A stretch of 58,523 bases of DNA from CAZCAQ01 sp964540135 (GTDB lineage Bacteria > Patescibacteriota > WWE3 > UBA101185 > UBA10185), in the NCBI GenBank assembly GCA_964540135.1, contig CAZILK010000005.1:1-58523 (forward strand). The letters are read 5' to 3'. Each line of letters starts with the position of its first letter. The stretch's first letter is position 1. The notes under the pieces are model-generated. The model was not told the origin of the DNA, did no database searches, and worked only from the letters and a program-made list of their open reading frames with translations. A program made the translations under genes and the position numbers. This document shows, piece after piece, positions 8,246-16,548 of the stretch.

Positions 8246-8628
8246 TAACTTGTGAATAACATGTGTTTAAAAACAACAAATCAAATAAAAGTACATGAAA
8301 GTAAACAACAAATTAATAACATTTCTAAAAAGATATGCACAAACTAAAACCCATAACAGACAATAAAAAGAAACCACTAAATAACATAAAAGCACTTCTA
8401 ACAACCTTAAGCAGATATCCACAACGATGTGGACAAAAAAACAACGAGGTAAAAGTAAATAACAAGGCTTTACACATATCCACACACTCTATTAATACTA
8501 CTTCTTATTTAATTAGAATTAATTGCTTGTGTAAATAAGTTATGTGGGATAAAAAACGAAACCCTAAAAAATTAATAACAGATAATGCTAAATTGCTAAT
8601 TAACGATACTAGCAATAAAATAACAAGA
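8246..8628. other. Putative replication origin oriC (AT-rich, DnaA-box cluster)
   Basis: A 383-base non-coding stretch after dnaA, very A-rich on the plus strand. DnaA-box-like sites: TTATTCACA on the minus strand (8251-8259), ATATCCACA (8415-8423), TTGTCCACA on the minus strand (8428-8436) and ATATCCACA (8476-8484), each one mismatch from TTATCCACA. The pair at 8415-8436 is head-to-head. With the two boxes before dnaA this makes a split origin around dnaA. Open frames on both strands here have low-complexity products and no family resemblance. The final ~90 bases could be read as an N-terminal extension of MurT, but I place the MurT start at 8629. Confidence 0.7.
8593..8621 (+). promoter_or_regulatory. 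murT promoter, leaderless arrangement
   Basis: TTGCTA (8593-8598), a 17-base spacer and TAAAAT (8616-8621) end seven bases before ATG 8629. This supports 8629 as the real MurT start over the in-frame ATG at 8542. Confidence 0.6.
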
Positions 8629-9801
8629 ATGGATACCTTAAAACTAATATCTGCGGTTTGCATATCCAAACTAGCTATAGTTCTAATTAAAGTTTTTAAA
8701 CTTGGTTCCGGTTACACTTGGCCGGGGAACTTAGCTTTAAAGATTTATCCGACTATTCTTACTAACAATCGGCTACGTTTTAATAGAGGTGTAATTGTTA
8801 TTTCAGGAACAAACGGTAAAACTACAACAGCTAAACTTTGTGAGCATATACTTACAGGATCTGGTTTTTCTGTTGTTCATAATAATACTGGGGGGAATAT
8901 TCTAAACGGTATAGTTTCTACTTATTTAAATAAGGTATCTCTTTTTGGTTCCTTTAATTATGATTTTGGTGTTTTTGAGGTTGATGAATTTGTCTTACCT
9001 GAGTTTTTAAAATTCATTACACCTGATGTTCTTGTACTCCTTAACTTATCAAGAGATCAGTTAGATAGGTACGGGGAGGTAGACACGATCGTTGATCGTT
9101 GGGCAGACGTTTTAAAGACTAGTGATATAAAAAATTTAGTTCTTCATAAAAACGAGAAGCACTTTAAACCGCTAGTAGATAGCTATAAAGGAAACGTTAT
9201 TTACTTTGATGCTGATAGTACTTATAGGATGCATACAGGACTCTTGGGGGACTTTAATTCTAAGAATGTAAATGCTGCTGTAAATACTTGTTTGTTATTT
9301 GGTTTATCTGAGGAGGCTGTTGTAAACTCTTTATCTAAATTTAGTGCAGCTTACGGACGAGGTGAGATTGTTGAATATTATCAGAAATTTTATCAGGTAT
9401 TTTTAGCTAAAAATCCTGCAAGTTTTAACAACAATCTTGATACTTTAGTTTATTCTGTTGATACAGAGAAAACTGAGCTCAGCTATGACGCACTCTTGTT
9501 TATTTTAAACGATGAGGTCAGAGATGGTCGAGATGTTTCGTGGATCTACGATATAAATCCAGTAAAACTACTAAAAGCTTGTGAGAATAAACACGTGTTC
9601 GTTTCCGGTAGCAGGTGCTATGAGATGGCGTTAAGAATTCAGTATGCTGGTATTGTTATTCCTATTGAGAATGTCAATCCTTCGTTAAAGCGGGTTATCG
9701 ACACAATTTATACAACCGATGCAAAGGAGCTTGTTGTACTACCTAATTATTCAGGCATGCTTCAGTTTAGAAAGCTGACTTTAGGAAAGGAGATACTGTG
9801 A
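8629..9801 (+). CDS. murT: Lipid II isoglutaminyl synthase, Mur-ligase-like subunit MurT
   Basis: With GatD it amidates the D-glutamate of lipid II to D-isoglutamine in the cytoplasm. From ATG 8629 the protein has 390 residues and starts MDTLKLISAV, like the family. The ATP loop GTNGKTTT (about 60-67), the RDQLDRYGE motif and the C-terminal DUF1727 part with WIYDIN are present. The Asp there matches the residue thought to complete the GatD triad. The CxxC...CxxC zinc ribbon of typical MurT is absent: no CxxC occurs in the protein. An in-frame ATG at 8542 would add 29 low-complexity residues. It overlaps gatD by four bases (GTGA). Confidence 0.88.
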   Translation: MDTLKLISAVCISKLAIVLIKVFKLGSGYTWPGNLALKIYPTILTNNRLRFNRGVIVISGTNGKTTTAKLCEHILTGSGFSVVHNNTGGNILNGIVSTYLNKVSLFGSFNYDFGVFEVDEFVLPEFLKFITPDVLVLLNLSRDQLDRYGEVDTIVDRWADVLKTSDIKNLVLHKNEKHFKPLVDSYKGNVIYFDADSTYRMHTGLLGDFNSKNVNAAVNTCLLFGLSEEAVVNSLSKFSAAYGRGEIVEYYQKFYQVFLAKNPASFNNNLDTLVYSVDTEKTELSYDALLFILNDEVRDGRDVSWIYDINPVKLLKACENKHVFVSGSRCYEMALRIQYAGIVIPIENVNPSLKRVIDTIYTTDAKELVVLPNYSGMLQFRKLTLGKEIL

Positions 9802-10565
9802 GACAAAAATTTACAATAGGATATTTTTACCCTAATCACTTAAACTTATATGGAGATAACGGTAATGTTGAGGTTTTATATTCACGAGGAATTTCCAGAG
9901 ATTTTGATGTACGGGTTAAGCTTATAAATCCTGATACTTCTGTTGATTCTGCTCTTATGAACAGCATTGATCTTGTGTTTATGGGGGGAGGTCCTGATGC
10001 TTTACAAAAAGAAGTTTTTACCGACTTCTTAACTAATAAGGGCCCATTTTTAAAAGAATATATTGATAATGGAGGTTCCGGTTTATTTATATGTGGTTCT
10101 TACCAGCTCTGTGGTAATTTCTACAAAGCTGCTGACGGCTCAATCCTTCAAGGGCTTGGTATGTTTAATATCTATACTGAGCATTTTGGTAGTGCAAAGC
10201 CTAGGTGTATTGGAACTACTGTTTGTTCTTTTGCAGATTGGTTACTTGAGGATCCTTACAGAAACATGATTGAAGCCACGTCATCAAAACCACACCTTGT
10301 TGGTTTTGAGAATCATGGCGGGAGAACATATCTTGAAAGCGGTGTTACACCGCTTGGGAAAATAATAAAAGGCCATGGAAATAACTCTGAGGATAAAACA
10401 GAAGGTGCTGTATATAAAAATGCGTTTGGGACTTATTTTCACGGACCGGTGCTTGCACTGAATCCGCATTTTGCTGACTTTCTGATAGCTAAGTCTTTAA
10501 AGCTTGATAATCTAACTTTTATGTACGATAAGTTGTCCGAAAACGCCCATAACCTAAGGTTGTAA
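9798..10565 (+). CDS. gatD: Lipid II isoglutaminyl synthase, glutaminase subunit GatD
   Basis: Class-I-like (CobB/CobQ) glutamine amidotransferase that supplies ammonia to MurT. The nucleophile region is FICGSYQLCG (Cys99) and the catalytic histidine is in TYFHGPVL (His215); GFENHGGRT is also family-typical. It starts with GTG at 9798 preceded by AAAGGAG, and overlaps the murT stop by four bases. The pair indicates amidated peptidoglycan, which fits the two FemX-type ligases further along. Confidence 0.92.
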   Translation: MRQKFTIGYFYPNHLNLYGDNGNVEVLYSRGISRDFDVRVKLINPDTSVDSALMNSIDLVFMGGGPDALQKEVFTDFLTNKGPFLKEYIDNGGSGLFICGSYQLCGNFYKAADGSILQGLGMFNIYTEHFGSAKPRCIGTTVCSFADWLLEDPYRNMIEATSSKPHLVGFENHGGRTYLESGVTPLGKIIKGHGNNSEDKTEGAVYKNAFGTYFHGPVLALNPHFADFLIAKSLKLDNLTFMYDKLSENAHNLRL

Positions 10566-11803
10566 TGACAACTCTTTTTTATTTGATTATTTTTCTTATA
10601 CCACTAAACCTTGGTAAACATTTCATTTTTGATTTTAGTTACACCGAAGGTGTATTAGTTGATTACGCAATACCGACGCTTTTTATTCAGGACATTCTTA
10701 TCACGGTGTTTATTGTCTTAAGTGCAACGAAGTTTAGAAGTAAATTAAAAAAGGTATACTCACTTGCTTTATTTCTGTTCCTTTTGTCTTTAGCTCTAAA
10801 TGTTGTTTTTTCAACAAATCCACTAGCATCATTGTATTTTAGTTTAAGGCTTGTTCTTTATATTTTCTTCAGTCTTTTTGTTGTATTTAATATAATAAAA
10901 CCTAGTGGGTATAAAACTACTCTTGTATTAAGTATCTCTGCTTTCATGTGTTCACTTCTTGCTTTAGGTCAGTGGGTAGCTCAGGAAGCTGTATTTAATA
11001 ACTATTTGTTTTTTGGAGAGCAGCCCTATAACGCTAGTACTCCGGGAATACTGCAACATGTTTTTTTAGGTAACACTCTAATACCTCCTTACTCGATCTT
11101 TAGACACCCGAACATTTTAGGCGGCTTCTTAAGTATAGTTGCAACTTTAAGCGCTGGACTTCTAACTATTGGGAATAAGGGGAGAAAAATAAATAGTATT
11201 TTGTTCATAAGTACCTTTATAAGTGTGTGTGTTGTTTTTTTGACCTTTAGCTACAGCGCTTGGGTAGCACTTCTTTGTGGTTTATTTGGGGTTATTACTT
11301 TAAGAAAAGACAACGCTGTGTACAATGCGCTTCTTTTAAGTGTAGTGTTTGTTATTTTTGTGTTAGGTATGTTTGGATTTTTTGGCGATAGCCTGGCACG
11401 TCTTAATAATCCGTCTTTTGAGAGACGTTTTTTATTAACAAGGTCGTCTGAAAGCCTGTTTGAATCGCATGCGCTTTTTGGAACAGGGTTAAACACCAAC
11501 ACTTCTTTAAATAAAGATGCTGCCTTTTATACAAGAGAGGTAAATTTCTTTCAGCCGGTCCATAATATCTTTTGGCTTCTTTTGAGTGAGGGCGGCTTTC
11601 TTTTATTTACGCCTTTTATTTATATTTATTTATACGCTCTTAACAGAAGCCGTAAAACATCGTTGGTCTTATTTGTCGTTTTACTCCAGTACACAATACT
11701 TGGGAGCTTTGATCATTATTTAGTCACTTCAAACCAAGCATTGCTTTTGTTTTTGTTGACGATTGGTTTTAGCTTAAACTATACTGTAGACAATGAAGTA
11801 TAA
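10565..11803 (+). CDS. O-antigen ligase/polymerase-like membrane protein
   Basis: A 412-residue protein with about ten membrane segments and a large loop in the C-terminal half carrying HALFGTGLNTN and QPVHNIFWLLLSEGG. These match the Wzy_C (O-antigen ligase/polymerase) pattern in which conserved loop Arg/His residues handle lipid-linked glycans. It starts at the A of gatD's stop (TAATG) and overlaps the next gene by 11 bases, so it is co-expressed with murT-gatD. Its substrate is unknown; transfer or polymerisation of an undecaprenyl-linked surface glycan is inferred. Confidence 0.75.
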   Translation: MTTLFYLIIFLIPLNLGKHFIFDFSYTEGVLVDYAIPTLFIQDILITVFIVLSATKFRSKLKKVYSLALFLFLLSLALNVVFSTNPLASLYFSLRLVLYIFFSLFVVFNIIKPSGYKTTLVLSISAFMCSLLALGQWVAQEAVFNNYLFFGEQPYNASTPGILQHVFLGNTLIPPYSIFRHPNILGGFLSIVATLSAGLLTIGNKGRKINSILFISTFISVCVVFLTFSYSAWVALLCGLFGVITLRKDNAVYNALLLSVVFVIFVLGMFGFFGDSLARLNNPSFERRFLLTRSSESLFESHALFGTGLNTNTSLNKDAAFYTREVNFFQPVHNIFWLLLSEGGFLLFTPFIYIYLYALNRSRKTSLVLFVVLLQYTILGSFDHYLVTSNQALLLFLLTIGFSLNYTVDNEV

Positions 11804-13082
11804 ATACCTTGCCCTTATACTTACCCCTTTTCTGGCGGTCTTACTAACAGCTTGCTCGTTAGGCGATTTACCTGTAATTGGAAAATTTATAGCACCTTCA
11901 AAAACAACTGAACCAGTTAGTTTAATGTTTTGGGGGATGTGGGAACCACAGAGTGTTTACGAGCCTGTAATTAAAGACTATAAAACAAAAAATCCTAATG
12001 TATCTATAAGTTATGAAAATAGAGACTCCGGTGGAGATCTTTTTAACTACAAAGAGCGTATATACGAGCGCTCTCAATCAGAGTCTATTCCTGATGTGGT
12101 TATGGTACATAATAGCTGGGTACCTAGGTTAGCTGCACAAGGTAAACTTGCACCTGCGCCAAACAATATAGCTCAAGAATTAAAATATACAGAATCTTAT
12201 TACAAATCCGCTGTAGAAAGCGGTGTTGTGGGGGATAGTGTATATGCAGTTCCTTCTTATTATGACGGTTTAGTCCTTGTTTATAATAAAAGTCATTTTA
12301 AAGAAATTAACCAAACCGCACCGCCTACCAAGTGGGAGGAGTTTAGACTTCTTGCTTTAAAACTGACATTAAAAGACGAGGAGTTAAAGATTGTGAGAGC
12401 TGGTGCTGCTATCGGTGCTGCTGATAATATCGATCATTTTTCAGACATCCTTGGCCTTGTGTGGTCACAAGCCGGTGTAAAAATTCCGGAAACACTGGAT
12501 TCAACACCTGCATCTGATGCGTTGTCTTTTTACACAAACTTTGTAAAAGAAGATGAGGTGTGGTCGCCTGAAATGCCTGAGGCAATAACTGCTTTTGTTC
12601 GTGGCCAAGCTTCAATGGTGTTTGTACCGTCTTGGCAAGTTTTAAGAATACTTCAGGAAATGGAGAATGATTCTGATGTGGGTGTTGCGCCTGTTCCTCA
12701 GGCATCTGATACGCCAGTTAATTGGGCAAGCTTTTGGATGTACGCAGTTCCTGCAAATGCTGCACATCCTGATGTAGCCTGGGATTTTATTAAATATATG
12801 GGCGCTCCTGAACAAGAAAAGATTTTATATAATCAACAAACTAAAACGAGATTATTTGGCGCTCCGTATGCTCACACTTCCTTAAATCGTGATCTCACTA
12901 CAAACCCTTACGCAGACCCTGTACTAAAAAGCGCTAGTACTGCAAAGAGTGCTGAAATTGCCGGTAGATCTGGTAATAAAAATCAAACAAACTTAATAAA
13001 AGAGGCTGTGAATTCAATACTACTTGATGTTGCAAGTCCTGATGAAGCCTTAGCAAAAGCTAAGCAGTCTTTTACAGAGTAG
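11793..13082 (+). CDS. Extracellular sugar-type solute-binding lipoprotein (family 1)
   Basis: A 429-residue protein with a lipoprotein signal peptide ending LLTAC (Cys about 21), then a periplasmic-binding-protein fold. SLMFWGMWEP, PDVVMVHNSWVPRLAAQGKL, VYAVPSYYDGLVLVYNK and WDFIKYMGAPEQEK are typical of ABC sugar-binding proteins. No permease or ATPase gene is adjacent; instead it overlaps the O-antigen-ligase-like gene by 11 bases at the end of the murT operon. It may serve a transporter encoded elsewhere, or bind surface glycan or peptidoglycan fragments. Confidence 0.85.
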   Translation: MKYKYLALILTPFLAVLLTACSLGDLPVIGKFIAPSKTTEPVSLMFWGMWEPQSVYEPVIKDYKTKNPNVSISYENRDSGGDLFNYKERIYERSQSESIPDVVMVHNSWVPRLAAQGKLAPAPNNIAQELKYTESYYKSAVESGVVGDSVYAVPSYYDGLVLVYNKSHFKEINQTAPPTKWEEFRLLALKLTLKDEELKIVRAGAAIGAADNIDHFSDILGLVWSQAGVKIPETLDSTPASDALSFYTNFVKEDEVWSPEMPEAITAFVRGQASMVFVPSWQVLRILQEMENDSDVGVAPVPQASDTPVNWASFWMYAVPANAAHPDVAWDFIKYMGAPEQEKILYNQQTKTRLFGAPYAHTSLNRDLTTNPYADPVLKSASTAKSAEIAGRSGNKNQTNLIKEAVNSILLDVASPDEALAKAKQSFTE

Positions 13083-13097
13083 TAGTATAATCCCCTT

Positions 13098-14120
13098 ATG
13101 TTAATTTTAGGTATCGAGTCATCTTGTGATGAAACATCTTGTTCTGTTGTAAAAGACGGAACCCAGGAGCTTCATACTGTAGTCTCGTCTTCAAGTGAGC
13201 TGCATGAAAAAACAGGTGGGATAGTTCCTGAAATTGCAGCTAGAAAACAAGTTGAGTACATGTTGCCTGTTATAAGCGAAGTTGTTTCTAACACTTGTTC
13301 TATTTTAAACATTTCTAGAGTTGAGTTTATACAGACTCTTGATGCGATCGCAGTAACAATAGGGCCAGGGCTTATAGGTTCCTTGATTGTTGGTGTTGAA
13401 GCGGCTAAAGCGCTTAGTGTTGCGTGGCAAAAGCCTGTTATTCCGGTAAATCATTTAGTAGGTCACATATACGCAAATTTTCTAGAACATACTTCAATTG
13501 AGTTTCCTGCTGTTGCTCTTGTTGTAAGTGGGGGACATACGGATTTAGTCTTAATGAAAGATCATGGTAATTTTGAATATCTAGGAGGTACTGTTGATGA
13601 TGCGGCGGGCGAGGCCTTTGATAAAACTGCACGTCTTTTGGGGCTTAGTAATTATAAATTAGGAGGTCCAGCGATTTCTAAAAAAGCGAGTGAGTTTAAA
13701 GTAGATAGCACTTATAAAGCTTTACTTCCTAGACCAAAAATAGCATCTCCTGATCTAGATTTCTCGTTCTCCGGGTTAAAAACAGCTGTGAAGTATATGG
13801 TGGCAAAGAACACCTTTCCTGCTGACCGTGTAGCTTATGATTTCGAATCAGCAGTCATCGAGGTTCTTGTAAAAAAGACTACAAGCGCAGCTAGACAGCA
13901 CAACCCAAGGTGTGTTTTACTTGGTGGAGGGGTGGTTGCTAATAAAAGGTTAAGAGAGGAAATCACTGCTGCCTTGACCATACCTGTCTACTTTCCGTCC
14001 GTTAGACTTTGTGGTGACAACGCTGCTTATATTGCATCTGCAGCTAACTTCATCAATACCGCAAAGGATCTTACTGACCTACATCCTAATCCATCGCTAT
14101 CTATAACCAGCACACCCTAA
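13098..14120 (+). CDS. tsaD: tRNA threonylcarbamoyladenosine biosynthesis protein TsaD
   Basis: Transfers the threonylcarbamoyl group to A37 of ANN-decoding tRNAs, with TsaB/TsaE. The 340 residues begin with LGIESSCDETS. The metal-binding HxxxH is NHLVGHIYA, and SGGHTDLVLM and DDAAGEAFDKTARLLGL follow. A perfect TATAAT (13086-13091) ends six bases before the ATG with no Shine-Dalgarno, so a leaderless mRNA is likely. Confidence 0.96.
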   Translation: MLILGIESSCDETSCSVVKDGTQELHTVVSSSSELHEKTGGIVPEIAARKQVEYMLPVISEVVSNTCSILNISRVEFIQTLDAIAVTIGPGLIGSLIVGVEAAKALSVAWQKPVIPVNHLVGHIYANFLEHTSIEFPAVALVVSGGHTDLVLMKDHGNFEYLGGTVDDAAGEAFDKTARLLGLSNYKLGGPAISKKASEFKVDSTYKALLPRPKIASPDLDFSFSGLKTAVKYMVAKNTFPADRVAYDFESAVIEVLVKKTTSAARQHNPRCVLLGGGVVANKRLREEITAALTIPVYFPSVRLCGDNAAYIASAANFINTAKDLTDLHPNPSLSITSTP

Positions 14121-14217
14121 GTTGTATACACGTTATCCCCATAAGATATGTGTGTCACGATCTTTTTATTATTGACACATTAATATATTCTTGACACAGT
14201 ATTAGTAGTTATCCACA
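14121..14217 (+). promoter_or_regulatory. Control region with DnaA boxes and three TGACACA elements
   Basis: A perfect DnaA box TTATCCACA (14209-14217) directly touches the ATG of the next gene, and TTATCCCCA (14133-14141, one mismatch) lies upstream. Between them are TGTGTCA (14151-14157) and two direct TTGACACA copies (14172-14179 and 14191-14198). The first forms an inverted repeat with the second. These look like operator half-sites and/or -35 elements; no clear -10 hexamer was found. Confidence 0.5.
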
Positions 14218-14769
14218 ATGCTTGTTTATACTCTTAATAATAATAAAATAGCGTTTTTGTTTACATCCTTATATACAAACGAGCTTCCTAAACGTGTCAG
14301 CGTTAGGTTTTTACAAAAGCTTGGTTTTAAGAGTTCTAGAGAACGCGACTTGATTAGATTCCTGCACGCTTTTGGTTTTATAGATGCAGAGAGTGCTCCT
14401 ACATCTATCTACACTGCTTTTAAGAAAGCTTCTGCTGTTGATACCTTCGTGTCAGAACGTGCCAAGGAGGTGTATGGTTTTATCGATTCAATGCCTGCAG
14501 AAAGCTCAGGATTAGAGGCATGCTTTGTGAGGAACTTTCCAAACGAATCTTTGGAGAATATTAAACTTGGGGTAAAGACTTTCCTGACAATCAACGAACA
14601 GTACAAAGTTTTTACTTTTTCTGAGAAAAATACCTTGAATGTAAACGGTGTTTCTAGTGTTTTCCAAAAGAAAACACCTATAAATATAAACATTAACTTA
14701 CCTGAAACAGAAAACCCTAGTGTATACGAAGCTATTTTTAAACATTTAAAAGAATTACTTCGAAATTAG
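14218..14769 (+). CDS. Unknown protein, DUF5343-like winged-helix N-terminus
   Basis: 183 residues. The first ~75 residues (VSVRFLQKLGFKSSRERDLIRFLHAFGFID...PTSIYTAF, read in parts) have the look of DUF5343, a helical domain in which a growth or recombination-type winged helix is suspected. The C-terminal half is helical with PINININLPETENPSVYEAIFKHL. The gene is unusual in having a perfect DnaA box immediately before its start codon. The function is not known; a replication- or cell-cycle-linked regulator is only a guess. It converges with proS. Confidence 0.6.
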   Translation: MLVYTLNNNKIAFLFTSLYTNELPKRVSVRFLQKLGFKSSRERDLIRFLHAFGFIDAESAPTSIYTAFKKASAVDTFVSERAKEVYGFIDSMPAESSGLEACFVRNFPNESLENIKLGVKTFLTINEQYKVFTFSEKNTLNVNGVSSVFQKKTPINININLPETENPSVYEAIFKHLKELLRN

Positions 14770-14799
14770 CATAAAATGAAGGGTTTAGCGTTAGAGTGT

Positions 14800-16524
14800 T
14801 TATAGGCTTTTTGCAAGCTCTATAAGCTCTTCTATTTTAACAATTTTTACTTCTTCGCTTTTTCGTAGTTTTATTTCTACAAGACCTTCTTCAAGCTTTT
14901 TAGATACCACTACTCTTACAGGACAACCTACTAAATCAGCATCTGCTAATTTTTCCCCTGCACTGACGTTCACTCTGTCGTCAAATAGAACTTCGATGTT
15001 GTTTTCTTGCAGCATTGTATACGCACCGTGTGCTTTACTAAGTGTTTCGTTGTCTTCCAGATTAAGTCCAACAAGGTGCACTGTGTAAGGAGCTATGTTT
15101 GCAGGCCATACAAGGCCACGAGAGTCGTTAAATATCTCAGCTATGATACCAAGCAGTCTTGTTGTTCCGATCCCGTAGCTTCCCATATAAACAGGTCTCT
15201 GTTCTCCTGTCTCGGTTGTGTAGTTATAGTCGAATGCTTTTGAGAACTTTGTGTTTAACGGAAACACGTTTCCAACCTCACTTGCTTTAAAAACTTCGTA
15301 CTTCTCGTGCGTTTGTGGGTAAAGGTCCCCCTCTTTGGCCATTTTGATATCCACAAAGTTTTCTGGCTCAGGAAGATCGGTGCCGAAGTTTATATTTACA
15401 AGATGATAGTCTGTCTCATTTGCTCCAGTTATAAGATTAACAGCTCCTTTAAGCGAGTCATCTATTACTGTTACAACCTCGGAAGGCAAGCCTACTATGC
15501 CTACAAAGCCTACCTTGACGCCTGTTAGTTTTAAAACATCGTCTGGGCTTGCAAGCTGAAGGTTACTTTCGCTGAGCACTCTTTCAAGCTTGACCTCGTT
15601 AACCTCGTAATCAGCTCTGAGAGCAACAGCGTAAAACTTTCCGTCCAGTGCTTTAAAAAGCAGAGTTTTAACTAGCTGTTGTGACGAGACGTTTAGTAGC
15701 TTTGTAACTTGGTCAACTGTAATAGCGCCGGGAGTGTGTGTTTTCTCGCTAGTTTTCTTTGGTTGGGTTATATTATTTGGTAGGGAGACTTCAGACGGCG
15801 CTACCTCTTTATTAAATGTAATGTTTTGAGATTTGGCATGGAAGAGTGTATCTTCTCCTGCTTCGCACCTTACCTGAAACTCGTGAGAGTAGTCTTTGGT
15901 AAAATCTCCGCCAGAGGCAAGTGTGAGGTAGGTTATCTCCTTAAGTCCAAGTCTAGTATATACCTGCCAATAAGCCTTTTGGGCTATTTCATAAAATGCT
16001 TTCAAATCAGCTTCGCTTTCATGGAAACTATAAAGATCTTTCATTCTAAATTCTCGGGTTCTTAAGACTCCTGATTTTGGACGTGCTTCATTTCTAAACT
16101 TTGTTTGTATTTGATAAACTGCAAAAGGTAAGTCTTTATAGCTCCTATTAAACCTCTTTGCAACTGGTGTGATTACTTCTTCATGAGTTGAGTTTAGGAC
16201 GTATTCCGCGTCGTTTCGCTCTTTTGAGGGCTTGTTACCTGCTACTGCTTTGAAAAGTACATCCACTGTTTCTATTCTTCCCGTGGTTTCCCATAACGAT
16301 AATGGTGCAAGAGCAGGCATAAAAACTTCCTGCCCGATCTTATCCATCTCTTCTCTAACTATTTGTTCGATTTTAGTAAGAACTCTTATTCCCATTGGCA
16401 GGTATGTATATACTCCTGCCATAGTTTGGTCTATGAATCCTGCCTTTGTTAGTAAGGAGGCGCTTAGACTATCTAGGTCTTTTGACCCTTTTGTAGTTTT
16501 CCCAAAAAATTTAGAATATAACAT
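14800..16524 (-). CDS. proS: Prolyl-tRNA synthetase (bacterial type with editing domain)
   Basis: Class II synthetase charging tRNA-Pro. The 574 residues show motif 2 as RNEARPKSGVLRTREFRMKD (about 145-164), NSTHEEV, and the INS/YbaK-like editing insertion (about residues 230-400, PGAITVDQVTKLL...RADYEVNEVKLE). Motif 3 (MGSYGIGTTRLLG) and an anticodon-binding domain at the C-terminus follow. The length is normal for the bacterial form. It is transcribed divergently from valS with only 24 bases between the starts. Confidence 0.96.
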   Translation of the reverse strand: MLYSKFFGKTTKGSKDLDSLSASLLTKAGFIDQTMAGVYTYLPMGIRVLTKIEQIVREEMDKIGQEVFMPALAPLSLWETTGRIETVDVLFKAVAGNKPSKERNDAEYVLNSTHEEVITPVAKRFNRSYKDLPFAVYQIQTKFRNEARPKSGVLRTREFRMKDLYSFHESEADLKAFYEIAQKAYWQVYTRLGLKEITYLTLASGGDFTKDYSHEFQVRCEAGEDTLFHAKSQNITFNKEVAPSEVSLPNNITQPKKTSEKTHTPGAITVDQVTKLLNVSSQQLVKTLLFKALDGKFYAVALRADYEVNEVKLERVLSESNLQLASPDDVLKLTGVKVGFVGIVGLPSEVVTVIDDSLKGAVNLITGANETDYHLVNINFGTDLPEPENFVDIKMAKEGDLYPQTHEKYEVFKASEVGNVFPLNTKFSKAFDYNYTTETGEQRPVYMGSYGIGTTRLLGIIAEIFNDSRGLVWPANIAPYTVHLVGLNLEDNETLSKAHGAYTMLQENNIEVLFDDRVNVSAGEKLADADLVGCPVRVVVSKKLEEGLVEIKLRKSEEVKIVKIEELIELAKSL

Positions 16525-16548
16525 GTTAAAATACCAAGCACATTATAT

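Noticed and set aside
8267..8538. Open frames of 67-72 codons on both strands after dnaA
   Set aside because: Low-complexity products from an A-rich stretch holding DnaA boxes; no ribosome site, promoter or family resemblance. Treated as oriC.
8542..8628. MurT start at ATG 8542
   Set aside because: The 29 extra residues are low-complexity and unlike MurT N-termini; ATG 8629 has a well-spaced promoter and matches the family start.
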